Source: Streptomyces sp. Root431 (lineage in GTDB: Bacteria; Actinomycetota; Actinomycetes; Streptomycetales; Streptomycetaceae). From it: a DNA stretch of 64,000 nt. The stretch spans positions 357,328-421,327 of the forward strand of contig NZ_LMEI01000013.1 in the NCBI RefSeq assembly GCF_001426585.1. Reading direction: 5' to 3'. Position 1 is the first letter of the stretch; each line of letters opens with the position of its first letter. Both the position numbers and the translations under genes were made by a program. Of the stretch, positions 42,058 through 50,759 are shown one piece after another. The notes beneath the pieces were generated by a model that saw nothing but the letters and a program-made list of their open reading frames with translations, had not been told where the DNA came from and did no database searches.

Positions 42058-42198
42058 CTACTTCTGGGCGTTCTGCCCCACGTAGAAGAGGAGCCAGACG
42101 AAGCCGGCGAAGGCGTGGGTGGCGAAGACGTACACGAAGACGCGGAGCATCACGCCCCGCTCCTTCCAGCGTTCGTTGTCGTACGTCTTGTCGGTCAT
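42058..42198 (-). CDS. DUF6126 family small membrane protein
   Basis: 46-residue protein, too short for most gene finders: MTDKTYDNERWKERGVMLRV, then one membrane helix (FVYVFATHAFAGFVWLLFYV) and a GQNAQK end. The WKERG...RVFVYV...LLFYVGQ.AQK pattern is the DUF6126 family of Streptomyces. GGAG lies 6 nt before the ATG. The family is often found beside an XRE-type regulator, which is not present here; the TnpB element is inserted just beyond its 3' end and may have separated them. Confidence 0.8.
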   Translation of the reverse strand: MTDKTYDNERWKERGVMLRVFVYVFATHAFAGFVWLLFYVGQNAQK

Positions 42199-42272
42199 GC
42201 GCTCCAGGGTACGGGCCGGGGCGGGCCGGGGGCGGGCCGGAATACGGAGAGGGGTCGCACCGTTGGACGTGA

Positions 42273-42290
42273 TGGTTTAAGATTCAACCA
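42273..42290. promoter_or_regulatory. Imperfect palindrome upstream of the flavin monooxygenase gene
   Basis: TGGTTTAAGATTCAACCA has matching outer arms TGGTT and AACCA and a partly symmetric AT-rich centre, 47 bp before the monooxygenase start. It is a candidate operator for an unknown regulator; this is inference from symmetry and AT content alone. Confidence 0.4.
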
Positions 42291-42337
42291 CTGGTCCGGA
42301 TCGGGGCCGGGAAACAGGAACGCGAGAGGTGAGCACG

Positions 42338-43414
42338 ATGCAGTTCGGGATCTTCACCGTCGGCGACGTGACGACCGACCCCACCACCGGCCGCACCCCC
42401 ACCGAGCACGAGCGGATCAAGGACACCGTCGCCATCGCGCTCAAGGCCGAGGAGGTCGGGCTGGACGTCTTCGCCACCGGCGAGCACCACAACCCGCCCT
42501 TCGTGCCCTCCTCCCCCACCACCCTCCTCGGGCACATCGCCGCCCGCACGGAGAACCTGATCCTCTCCACGTCCACGACCCTCATCACCACCAACGACCC
42601 GGTGAAGATCGCCGAGGACTACGCGACGCTCCAGCACCTCGCCGAGGGCCGCGTGGACCTGATGATGGGCCGCGGCAACACCGGGCCGGTCTACCCGTGG
42701 TTCGGGCAGGACATCCGCCAGGGCATCCCGCTCGCCATCGAGAACTACGCGCTCCTCCACAAGCTGTGGAGGGAGGACGTGGTCGACTGGGAGGGCAAGT
42801 TCCGCACGGCCCTCCAGGGCTTCACGTCCACCCCGCGCCCCCTCGACGGCGTCCCGCCGTTCGTCTGGCACGGCTCCATCCGCTCCCCCGAGATCGCCGA
42901 GCAGGCCGCCTACTACGGCGACGGCTTCTTCGCGAACCACATCTTCTGGCCCAAGCAGCACACCGAGAAGATGGTCCGGCTCTACCGGCAGCGGTACGCG
43001 CACTACGGCCACGGCACCCCCGAGCAGGCCATCGTCGGCCTCGGCGGCCAGATCTTCATGCGCAAGAACTCCCAGGACGCGGTACGGGAGTTCCGCCCGT
43101 ACTTCGACAACGCGCCCGTCTACGGCCACGGCCCGTCCCTGGAGGAGTTCTCCCGGGAGACCCCGCTGACCGTCGGCTCCCCGCAGGAGGTCATCGAGCG
43201 CACCCTGTCCTTCCGCGACTACGTGGGCGACTACCAGCGCCAGCTGTTCCTCGTCGACCACGCGGGACTGCCCCTCAAGACCGTCCTGGAGCAGCTCGAC
43301 ATCCTCGGCGAGGAGGTCGTCCCGGTCCTGCGCAAGGAGTTCGCCAACCTGCGCCCGGCCGGCGTCCCCGCCACCGCCCCGCTCCACCCCGCCGTACGCA
43401 CGAAGGAGGCATGA
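42338..43414 (+). CDS. LLM-class flavin-dependent oxidoreductase (CE1758 family)
   Basis: 358-residue luciferase-like monooxygenase. The N-terminus MQFGIFTVGDVTTDPTTGRT, EVGLDVFATGEHHNPPFVPSS and LQHLAEGRVDLMMGRGNTGP match the CE1758 subgroup of FMN-dependent enzymes. The next gene is its usual CE1759-type FMN reductase partner, which would supply reduced flavin. The substrate is unknown. The ATG at 42338 has GAGAGG 8 nt upstream; a GTG at 42329 is the alternative. The pair is 4 bp apart and forms one operon. Confidence 0.9.
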   Translation: MQFGIFTVGDVTTDPTTGRTPTEHERIKDTVAIALKAEEVGLDVFATGEHHNPPFVPSSPTTLLGHIAARTENLILSTSTTLITTNDPVKIAEDYATLQHLAEGRVDLMMGRGNTGPVYPWFGQDIRQGIPLAIENYALLHKLWREDVVDWEGKFRTALQGFTSTPRPLDGVPPFVWHGSIRSPEIAEQAAYYGDGFFANHIFWPKQHTEKMVRLYRQRYAHYGHGTPEQAIVGLGGQIFMRKNSQDAVREFRPYFDNAPVYGHGPSLEEFSRETPLTVGSPQEVIERTLSFRDYVGDYQRQLFLVDHAGLPLKTVLEQLDILGEEVVPVLRKEFANLRPAGVPATAPLHPAVRTKEA

Positions 43415-43418
43415 GGTC

Positions 43419-44042
43419 ATGCAGACCCTGAAGCTGGTCGCGGTCTCCGCCGGACTCAGCGCGCCCTCCTCCACCCGGCTGCTCGCCGACCGGCTGCTCC
43501 AGGCCGCCCGGTACCGGCTGGCCGAGCAGGAGTACGCCGTCGACGTCCAGGTCGTCGAACTGCGCGACCTGGCCCTCGACATCGCGAAGAACTTCGTCAC
43601 CGGCTTCCCCTCGGAGAAGCTCCAGGACGCGATCGACGCGGTGACCGGCGCGGACGGGGTCGTCGCGGTGACCCCGGTCTTCACGGCCTCGTACAGCGGT
43701 CTCTTCAAGTCGTTCTTCGACCTGATCGACCCGGCGGCCCTGACCGGCACCCCCGTCCTCGTCGGCGCGACCGGCGGCACCGCCCGCCACTCCCTCGTCC
43801 TGGACCACGCCCTGCGCCCGCTCTTCGCCTACCTGCGGGCCCACGTCGTCCCGACCGCCGTCTACGCGGCCTCGGAGGACTGGGGCTCGGGCGGCGACGA
43901 GTACACAGATGGCCTGCCGTCCCGCATCACCCGGGCGGGCCACGAACTGGCGGACGCGGTCGCGGCGCGGCCGTCGCGGTCGGCCGAGGAGGACGAGATC
44001 GTCCCCTTCGAGAAGCAGTTGGCCGACCTGCGACTGGATTGA
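43419..44042 (+). CDS. NAD(P)H-dependent FMN reductase (CE1759 family)
   Basis: 207-residue flavodoxin-fold reductase. LVAVSAGLSAPSSTRLLADRL at the start binds the flavin phosphate; VVAVTPVFTASYSGLFKSFFDLID and LVGATGGTARHSLVLDHALRP are conserved. It should provide FMNH2 to the luciferase-like monooxygenase encoded 4 bp upstream. It lacks membrane segments and is cytoplasmic. Confidence 0.92.
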   Translation: MQTLKLVAVSAGLSAPSSTRLLADRLLQAARYRLAEQEYAVDVQVVELRDLALDIAKNFVTGFPSEKLQDAIDAVTGADGVVAVTPVFTASYSGLFKSFFDLIDPAALTGTPVLVGATGGTARHSLVLDHALRPLFAYLRAHVVPTAVYAASEDWGSGGDEYTDGLPSRITRAGHELADAVAARPSRSAEEDEIVPFEKQLADLRLD

Positions 44043-44112
44043 CCTGTTTGTTACGTTGTGAGGGAGCTGCCCTGCATTCCCTGGGGTTCCCGACAACGAA
44101 CGGAGGTCGGCG

Positions 44113-44541
44113 ATGGCCGGCGGCAGGATCGTGGTGGGTGTGGACGGATCGGCGCCTTCCCTGAAGGCGCTGAAGTGGGCGGCCGCGCAGGCCGCCCTCA
44201 CCGGGGACTCCCTCCAGGCGGTGATCAGCTGGGAGTACCCGGCCTCCTGGGCGACGCTCATGCCGGGCGTACCGCCGGAGTTCGACCCCGAGCGGCTCGC
44301 CAAGCAGATCCTCGACGAGTCCCTGGACACGGCCCTCGACCCGAAGGTCGCCGCCGCGACCACCCGCACGGTGATCGGCGGCAACGCCCCGCAGGCCCTG
44401 CTCGACGCGGCGAAGGGCGCGACGCTCCTCGTCGTCGGCGACCGCGGCTATAGCGGCTTCAAGGCGGCGGTCCTCGGCTCGGTCTCGTCCCACGTCACCC
44501 AGCACTCCCCCTGCCCCGTCGTCGTCGTCCGCGGAGAGTGA
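44113..44541 (+). CDS. Universal stress protein, UspA family
   Basis: 142-residue single-domain universal stress protein. IVVGVDGSAPSLKALKWAA at the start and the ATP-binding loop VGDRGYSGFKAAVLGSVSSHV (G-x2-G-x9-G-S/T) with SPCPVVVVRGE at the end are present. It probably binds ATP and responds to growth arrest or stress. ACGGAGG lies about 9 nt before the ATG. The downstream VOC gene begins at or next to its stop and is likely co-transcribed. Confidence 0.93.
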   Translation: MAGGRIVVGVDGSAPSLKALKWAAAQAALTGDSLQAVISWEYPASWATLMPGVPPEFDPERLAKQILDESLDTALDPKVAAATTRTVIGGNAPQALLDAAKGATLLVVGDRGYSGFKAAVLGSVSSHVTQHSPCPVVVVRGE

Positions 44542-44546
44542 CCACC

Positions 44547-44921
44547 ATGGACATCAAGCTGGAACTGATCGGCGTCCCCGTCACCGACATCGACCGCGCC
44601 AAGGCCTTCTACGAGCAGGTCGGCTTCCACGCCGACCACGACATCCCGGTCAGCGACGACATCCGCTTCGTCCAGATGACCCCGCCCGGCTCGGCCTGCT
44701 CGATCGCCTTCGGCAAGGGCATCACGGAGATGGCCCCGGGCTCCCTCGACAACATGCAGGTCGTCGTCACCGACATCGAGAAAGCCCACGCCGACCTCAC
44801 CGCCCGCGGCATCGAGGTCACCGAGATCGACGACCAGCCCTGGGGCTCCTTCGTCTACTTCGCCGACCCCGACGGCAACCGCTGGGCCGTCCAGCAGACG
44901 ACTCCGCGCACGGCGGGCTAG
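44547..44921 (+). CDS. VOC (glyoxalase/bleomycin-resistance) family protein
   Basis: 124-residue single VOC module: KLELIGVPVTDIDRAKAFYEQVGF opens the first beta-alpha-beta-beta unit and WGSFVYFADPDGNRWAVQQ closes the second. The terminal glutamate metal ligand found in glyoxalase I is replaced by Gln-Gln, so the catalytic role is unclear; it may bind a small molecule or act as a dioxygenase-like or resistance protein. The ATG at 44547 is preferred; a GTG at 44538 overlapping the uspA stop is possible. Confidence 0.88.
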   Translation: MDIKLELIGVPVTDIDRAKAFYEQVGFHADHDIPVSDDIRFVQMTPPGSACSIAFGKGITEMAPGSLDNMQVVVTDIEKAHADLTARGIEVTEIDDQPWGSFVYFADPDGNRWAVQQTTPRTAG

Positions 44922-44941
44922 CACGGCGGGCTAGCGCCCCC

Positions 44942-46018
44942 CTACGGCACGACGTCCGCCACCACGCAGGACACGTTGTCCGGGCCGCCCCGCCCGTCCG
45001 CGAGCGCCAGGTCGGCGAGCGCCCGGACCGTGTCCTCGGGGCCGGCGCCCGCCGCGAGGACCCCGTGCAGCTCCGCCTCCGGCACGACCGCCGAGAGGCC
45101 GTCCGTGCACAGCAGCCAGCGGTCGCCGGGCTTCCCCTCGTACAGGGTCAGATCCGGTACGGGGCCGCCGTCCGCGCCGTCGAGGGCCCGCAGGAGCAGC
45201 GCCCGGTCCGGGTGCGCCGCCGCCTCCGCCGGGTCGAGCTCGCCGGCCTCCACCCGCTCCTGGACGACCGTGTGGTCCCGGGTGAGGCGCCTGAGCGCGC
45301 CGTCGCGCAGGAGGTACGCCCGCCCGTCCCCGACGTGGGCGAGCGCGAGCCGGTCGCCCGTCCACACCCCGGCCGTCAGGGTCGTCCCCGAGCCGGGCGC
45401 GGCAGCCCCGACCGCCGTGTCCGCGCGGCGGACGCCCTCCTCCAGGGCGTTGAGCAGGTCGCCCGGCCGTTCGGGCGCCGGGAGCAGCGCCTCGATCTCC
45501 GCGAGCGCGGCCGTCGCCGCCCTCTCCCCCGCCTCCCCGTAGCCGTCCGCGACGGCGAGCAGCCGCGGTCCCGCGTGCGCCCGGTCCTGGTTGCTCGCCC
45601 GCACCCGTCCGCGCTCCGAGAGCGCGGCGGAGAGCAGGCCGTACGGCCGTGCGTTCATCGTCGTCGTCATGTCCGTGGGTCCTCCCAACCGGTCCACCAG
45701 GGAGGCCGCCAGGTCCCGCCGCGCCGCCGTCTCCGCCTCGACCCGCGCCCAGTAGGCGCGGACCGTGCGGGCCGCCGCCCCCGGGTCCGTACCGTGCAGC
45801 GCGCACACGTCCCGGACCTCGGCGAGCGGCATCCCGATCCGCCGCAGCCAGGCCACCAGGCGCGCCCGCTCCACCTGCGCCCCCGCGTAGTAGCGGTAGC
45901 CGCTGTACGCGTCGACGCGGGCGGGTGTCAGCAGGCCGAGCTCGTCGTAGCGGCGCAGCGCCTTGGCGGAGAGCCGGGACGCGCGGGCGAACTCCCCGAT
46001 CGTCATGAGCCGTTCCAC
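44942..46018 (-). CDS. MerR-type regulator fused to a PP2C-like serine/threonine phosphatase
   Basis: 358-residue two-domain protein. Residues 4-72 are a MerR helix-turn-helix (MTIGEFARASRLSAKALRRYDELGLL, RYYAGAQVERARLVAWLRRIG), about 75-115 the dimer helix, and about 125-355 a PP2C phosphatase: RASNQDRA, VADGYGE, HVGDGRAYLL, LCTDGLS and GGPDNVSCV keep the metal-binding aspartates. A MerR effector domain is thus replaced by an enzyme. A perfect MerR-type operator with a 19-bp -35/-10 spacer lies 52-82 bp upstream. The drrAB-like ABC exporter genes are directly upstream on the same strand. It may sense through, or signal by, dephosphorylation of a protein; the partner is unknown. Confidence 0.9.
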   Translation of the reverse strand: MERLMTIGEFARASRLSAKALRRYDELGLLTPARVDAYSGYRYYAGAQVERARLVAWLRRIGMPLAEVRDVCALHGTDPGAAARTVRAYWARVEAETAARRDLAASLVDRLGGPTDMTTTMNARPYGLLSAALSERGRVRASNQDRAHAGPRLLAVADGYGEAGERAATAALAEIEALLPAPERPGDLLNALEEGVRRADTAVGAAAPGSGTTLTAGVWTGDRLALAHVGDGRAYLLRDGALRRLTRDHTVVQERVEAGELDPAEAAAHPDRALLLRALDGADGGPVPDLTLYEGKPGDRWLLCTDGLSAVVPEAELHGVLAAGAGPEDTVRALADLALADGRGGPDNVSCVVADVVP

Positions 46019-46069
46019 CGGCGTGCCACCTCCCCGTACCGGACGCCCCGTCGGCCTCCGGCACCGCCG

Positions 46070-46100
46070 ATGCTGGGCCTTCCCCCGCGGGGAAGGTCAA
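46070..46100 (-). promoter_or_regulatory. MerR-type promoter/operator of the MerR-PP2C gene
   Basis: On the minus strand TTGACC (46095-46100) and CAGCAT (46070-46075) are separated by 19 bp, the long spacer characteristic of MerR-controlled promoters. The spacer overlaps a perfect palindrome, CCTTCCCC (46078-46085) and GGGGAAGG (46089-46096) around a 3-bp centre. It points to the MerR-PP2C gene, about 50 bp downstream, so autoregulation is likely. Confidence 0.8.
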
Positions 46101-46116
46101 CATCCCCCCGCCGGCG

Positions 46117-46988
46117 CTACTTCCGGTTGTACAGCCTCATCGTGAACGAGCCGAAGACGACCACGAACAGCGCCGACCAGCCCAGCGTCCAGGCGATGTC
46201 CGCGCCCGGCCAGTTGCCCGCCATCAACTCGCGTACCGCCGTCGCGAGATGGGTCACCGGGTTGTTGTTCACGAAGGCCTGGAGCCAGCCCGGCATCGTC
46301 TTCGGGTCGACGAAGACGTTGGAGAGGAAGGTGAGGGGGAAGATCACCATCATCGAGACGCCCATGACGGACTTCTCACTGCGCAGCAGCAGGCCGAACA
46401 TCGTCCAGATCCACGAGAACGCGAACGAGAACACCAGCAGCAGCGCGACGCCGAGCAGGATGCCCGGCAGCCCGCCGTCCGGCCGGTAGCCGATGATCAC
46501 GCCGACCGTGAGCATGACCGCCGAGGCGATCAGATAGCGGACGACGTCGCCGAGGAGGTAGCCGACCATCGGCGCGGGCCGCCAGATCGGCAGGGTGCGG
46601 AAGCGGTCGAAGACGCCCTTCTCGATGTCGGTGTTGACCGAGACGCCCGTGTACATCGTGATCATCACGACGCTCATCACGAGGATGCCCGGCAGCAGGA
46701 ACTGGATGTACTCGTCGACCGAGCCGGCCAGCGCGCCCCCGAAGAGGTACGTGTACATCAGCACCATCATGATCGGGAACGCCGTCACGTCGAACAGCTG
46801 CTCCGGCACGTGCTTGATCTTCAGCATCGCCCGCCAGCCGAAGGTCAGCGACGCGGCGAGTGCGCCGGGGCGCGGCGGACGGGCCCGTCCCGTGAACAGC
46901 GCAGCGAGTTCGTCCGCCTTCGGGGCGACGAAGTCGAGGGCGTCGGTCGTCTGCGTGTCCTTGCCGGTGGTGACGGTGGTGCCGGTGC

Positions 46989-46992
<4 letters not shown>
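46117..46992 (-). CDS. ABC-2 type permease of a DrrAB-like exporter
   Basis: 291-residue membrane protein of the DrrB family: a cytoplasmic N-terminal 45 residues and six membrane segments, with the family's [21 protein letters not shown] amphipathic loop and the [29 protein letters not shown] segment. It should form a homodimeric channel with the adjacent ATPase to export a hydrophobic compound such as a drug or lipid. It overlaps the ATPase gene by 4 bp. Confidence 0.92.
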
Positions 46993-47960
<968 letters not shown>

Positions 47961-48391
47961 GCCGTTCCTCCGGGACGAAGGGAGTACGGACCTCTCCTTG
48001 CTCGGAAAGAGAGCGCTTCTCCCAGTCTCCGTCGGCTCTCCGCTTCTCGCCACGGCGGAGGAGCGCCGCCGGCCTTCCTCACCCTGGGGCTCGTCCGCTC
48101 CTGGGGCGAGGTCTTCCCCCGGTGGATGCCCTTCCTCGGCGGGCGCCGGGTGAACCCGAGGGCCGCGACGGGCGCGGCCTTCGCCGGGGTGGCGGGGCTG
48201 TGCGCGATCGTCGCGTGGGGCGTGTACGCCTCGATCGCGGACCTCGGGCCCGGCATCCCCGCCTCTCCGGCGCAGGACGCCCTGCTGATCGCCTGCTACA
48301 CGCCCCTGCCGGCCCGGCCGGTGCTCGTCGCCGCCGTGGCGGCCTCGTACTGCCGGCGCCGGACCTCAGCGGGTCGGGGTCAGGGTCGGGG
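47961..48391. other. Intergenic region containing a decayed membrane protein gene
   Basis: This 431-bp gap carries the promoter of the ABC exporter near 47961-48050 and, on the plus strand from about 48063, codon-biased sequence that reads as part of a membrane protein (see the pseudogene entry). A short GGGTCAGGGTCGGGGTCAG repeat lies at its right end near 48375-48395. Confidence 0.6.
48063..48365 (+). pseudogene. Remnant of a membrane protein gene
   Basis: An open stretch with normal Streptomyces third-position GC bias reads [17 protein letters not shown], then [18 protein letters not shown] and a hydrophobic helix ([20 protein letters not shown]). The [17 protein letters not shown] pattern resembles loops of uncharacterised Streptomyces membrane proteins. 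No start, ribosome site or complete domain is found, and the frame runs into the opposite-strand gene, so this looks like a decayed fragment. Confidence 0.45.
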
Positions 48392-48817
48392 TCAGTACGG
48401 CGCCGGGCGGCCCGCGGCGTCCTCGTGGGTGTAGTAGAGGTAGAACGCGCCGGCGGTGACGCCCGCCCCGATGATCAGGCCGAGGACGGTCGCCGACAGG
48501 ATGCTCACGTCGGACAGGCTGTAGAGGAAGCCGACCGCGATGCCCGCGAGGCTGCCCCAGGCCGCCGCGTGGAGCTCGCGCGGCAGTCTGTGCCCGACGC
48601 GGTGCAGCCCGTACACCGCCGTGGCGAGCACGACCGCCGAGATCAGTCCGAGCCAGAACTGTCCCCAGCTGACCGGGGAGCCGGACTTCGCGATGAAGGC
48701 CGCGTACCAGCCGTAGAAGACGCCGAGTACGGCGGGCAGTATCCAGCCGTAGGTCCTGCTCGTGCTGCTCGTAGCGCTCGCCCGGCGCCGGGCCGGTACC
48801 GCTGCGTGTGCGGCCAT
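48392..48817 (-). CDS. Small integral membrane protein, unknown function
   Basis: 141-residue protein with four membrane helices (YGWILPAVLGVFYGWYAAFIA; FWLGLISAVVLATAVYGL; AAWGSLAGIAVGFLYSLS; LSATVLGLIIGAGVTAGAFYLYY) and a short Glu/Asp/Pro tail. I recognise no named family. The ATG at 48817 is supported by GAAGGAG 8 nt upstream. It is followed at 70 bp to the right by the RidA gene, transcribed in the same direction. Confidence 0.75.
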   Translation of the reverse strand: MAAHAAVPARRRASATSSTSRTYGWILPAVLGVFYGWYAAFIAKSGSPVSWGQFWLGLISAVVLATAVYGLHRVGHRLPRELHAAAWGSLAGIAVGFLYSLSDVSILSATVLGLIIGAGVTAGAFYLYYTHEDAAGRPAPY

Positions 48818-48888
48818 GGCATGAGCTCCTTCGTCTCTCGCCCCCGCACCCTCCAGGGCACACCCGCGCCCGGCGCCCCGCAAGTGGA

Positions 48889-49344
48889 TCAGGCGCTCGG
48901 GGGCCGGACGGCGACGGCGTCGATCTCGAAGAGCATGCCCGGCAGGGCGAGCGCCGCGACCCCGCTGAGGGTCTGCGCGGGCAGCCGCTCGCCGAAGTGC
49001 GCGTGCAGGGCCTTGCCGAGGACCTCCAGCTTGGCGAGGTCGTGCTCGACGATGTACGAGCCGAGGCGGACGACGTGGTCGAGGCCGAGGCCGACGCCCT
49101 CCAGGGCGAGCCGCAGGTGGGTGAGCGAGAGCTCGACCTGGGCGGCGAAGTCCCCGGGGACGGGGGCTCCGGTGGCGTCGGAGGCGTACTGACCGCCGAT
49201 GAAGACGAGCTCGCCCGGCGCGGAGACGGCGTGGCTGTAGCCGAAGGGGGTGGGGTCGTGGAGCGTGGCGGGGTTGGTGATGACGCGCTGGTCGGTGACG
49301 GCGGCGGGCGAAGAGTCGGCGGTGGTGGGTGCGAAGTCGTTCAC
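48889..49344 (-). CDS. RidA/YjgF-family protein lacking the catalytic arginine
   Basis: 151-residue protein of the RidA superfamily (HAVSAPGELVFIGGQYASDA, GVGLGLDHVVRLGSYIVEHD, LFEIDAVAV). RidA enzymes deaminate reactive 2-aminoacrylate using an arginine in the sequence PARS..V. Here that position reads RLPAQTLSGVAAL, with glutamine in place of arginine, so it probably belongs to a non-deaminase Rid subgroup. The start is a GTG at 49344, 10 nt after the stop of the MocR gene, so the two form one operon. Confidence 0.88.
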   Translation of the reverse strand: MNDFAPTTADSSPAAVTDQRVITNPATLHDPTPFGYSHAVSAPGELVFIGGQYASDATGAPVPGDFAAQVELSLTHLRLALEGVGLGLDHVVRLGSYIVEHDLAKLEVLGKALHAHFGERLPAQTLSGVAALALPGMLFEIDAVAVRPPSA

Positions 49345-49354
49345 CCGCGCACCC

Positions 49355-50683
49355 TCAGGCCACTCCCCCGGCCAGCGCCGCCAGGCGGCCCAGCGCCCCG
49401 TCCAGGACCGCGCGGGGCGGCGAGGCGAGGCCCACCCGGATCGCGTCCGGGGCCGTGCCGGGGCCGACCGCGAAGGCGCTCCCGGGGGTGACCGCCACGC
49501 CCGCGCGCTCGGCCGCCGCCGCGAAGGTCTCCGCCCGCCAGGGCGCGGGCAGCTCCCACCAGCAGTAGTAGGCGTGCGGGGAGGTCCGTACGGCGTGGCC
49601 GCCGAGGTGGCGCAGGACCAGGGCGTGCCGCGCCGCCGTGTCCGCGCGCTTGGCGGCGACGGCCTCGGCGACCGTGCCGTCCCCGGCCCAGCGGGTCGCG
49701 GCCGCGAGCGCGAGCCCGCCCGCCGTCCAGGCACCCGAGCGCAGCGCGTCGCCCGCCGCCGCCCGCAGCCGCGCGGGCACGACGAGGTAGCCGACGGTCA
49801 GGCCGGGGGCGAGCCGCTTGGAGAGGCTGTCCACCAGCAGGACCCGCTCGGGGGCGAGGGCGGCGAGCGGCGCGGGCGCGTCCGGCACGAGGAAGGCCCA
49901 GGTGGTGTCCTCGACCGCCGTCAGGTCCAGGCGGCGCAGCAGCTCGGCCAGTTCGGCCCGGCGGCCTTCGCCCGCCGTCGCGGAGAGCGGGTTGTGCAGG
50001 GTCGGCTGGAGGTAGACGGCGGCCAGCGGGGTCGCCCGGTGGGTCGCCGCGAGCGCCTCCGGCCGGACCCCCTCCGCGTCGAGGGCGAGCGGCACGAGCC
50101 GGATGCCGAGCCGGTCGGCCACCGCCTTGACCAGCGGATACGTGAGGGCTTCGACGCCCAGTCGGCCGCCGGGCGGGACGAGTGCGGAGAGCGCGGCGGC
50201 GATGGCCTGGCGGCCGTTCCCGGCGAAGAGGACGCTCTCCGGGTCCGGCGCCCAGCCGGGCCGGGCGAGGACGGACGCCGCCGCTTCCCGGGCCTCCGGG
50301 GTGCCGGTGGCGGCGGCCGGGCCCGAGACGGCCTCGGCCAGGACGTCGGGCCGGGCGAGCGCCGCGAGCGCGCGGGCCATCAGCTCCGACTGCCCCTCCG
50401 CGACCGGGTAGTTGAGCTGGAGGTCGACGGGCGCGGCGCCGGTGGCCTCGGCGAGCGCGGGTCCGGGCAGCGGCGGCGCGGCCCGGACGAAGGTGCCGCG
50501 GCCGACCTCGCCGACGACCAGGCCGCGGCGGGCGAGCTCTCCGTAGACGCGGATGGCCGTCGAGTTCGCGATCCGGTGGCGGCGGGCGAAGACCCGCTGC
50601 GGCGGCAGCCGGTCGCCGGGCCGCAGCCGCCCGTCCCGTACGGCCGCCTCGACCCGGTCCGCGATCCTCCGGTACTCGTCCAT
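49355..50683 (-). CDS. MocR-type regulator (GntR HTH fused to aminotransferase fold)
   Basis: 442-residue regulator. Residues 1-70 are a GntR winged helix (MDEYRRIADRVEAAVRDGRL, RHRIANSTAIRVYGELARRGLV); about 90-440 is a class I aminotransferase fold with the PLP lysine in VDSLSKRLAPGLTVGYL and the YLQPTLHNPLS cofactor region. Such proteins use PLP as effector and usually control B6 or amino acid genes. The start at 50683 follows GGAGGGG. Two identical direct repeats upstream fit the head-to-tail DNA binding of this class. The RidA-like gene is downstream in the same operon. Confidence 0.92.
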   Translation of the reverse strand: MDEYRRIADRVEAAVRDGRLRPGDRLPPQRVFARRHRIANSTAIRVYGELARRGLVVGEVGRGTFVRAAPPLPGPALAEATGAAPVDLQLNYPVAEGQSELMARALAALARPDVLAEAVSGPAAATGTPEAREAAASVLARPGWAPDPESVLFAGNGRQAIAAALSALVPPGGRLGVEALTYPLVKAVADRLGIRLVPLALDAEGVRPEALAATHRATPLAAVYLQPTLHNPLSATAGEGRRAELAELLRRLDLTAVEDTTWAFLVPDAPAPLAALAPERVLLVDSLSKRLAPGLTVGYLVVPARLRAAAGDALRSGAWTAGGLALAAATRWAGDGTVAEAVAAKRADTAARHALVLRHLGGHAVRTSPHAYYCWWELPAPWRAETFAAAAERAGVAVTPGSAFAVGPGTAPDAIRVGLASPPRAVLDGALGRLAALAGGVA

Positions 50684-50699
50684 GCCGTCCCCTCCCACG

Positions 50700-50733
50700 A
50701 TTGCACCGAGAGCAAAGATCTCATTGCACCGAG
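50700..50733. promoter_or_regulatory. Direct-repeat operator for the MocR regulator; promoter of the alpha/beta hydrolase
   Basis: ATTGCACCGAG occurs identically at 50700-50710 and 50723-50733, with a 23-bp period, about two helical turns. MocR proteins commonly bind direct repeats. The second copy contains TTGCAC (50724-50729), which with TAGCCT at 50748-50753 (18-bp spacer) forms a good promoter for the hydrolase gene, so MocR binding would cover its -35 box. Confidence 0.7.
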
Positions 50734-50759
50734 CGATTGCCGCTGCCTAGCCTGCCGTC

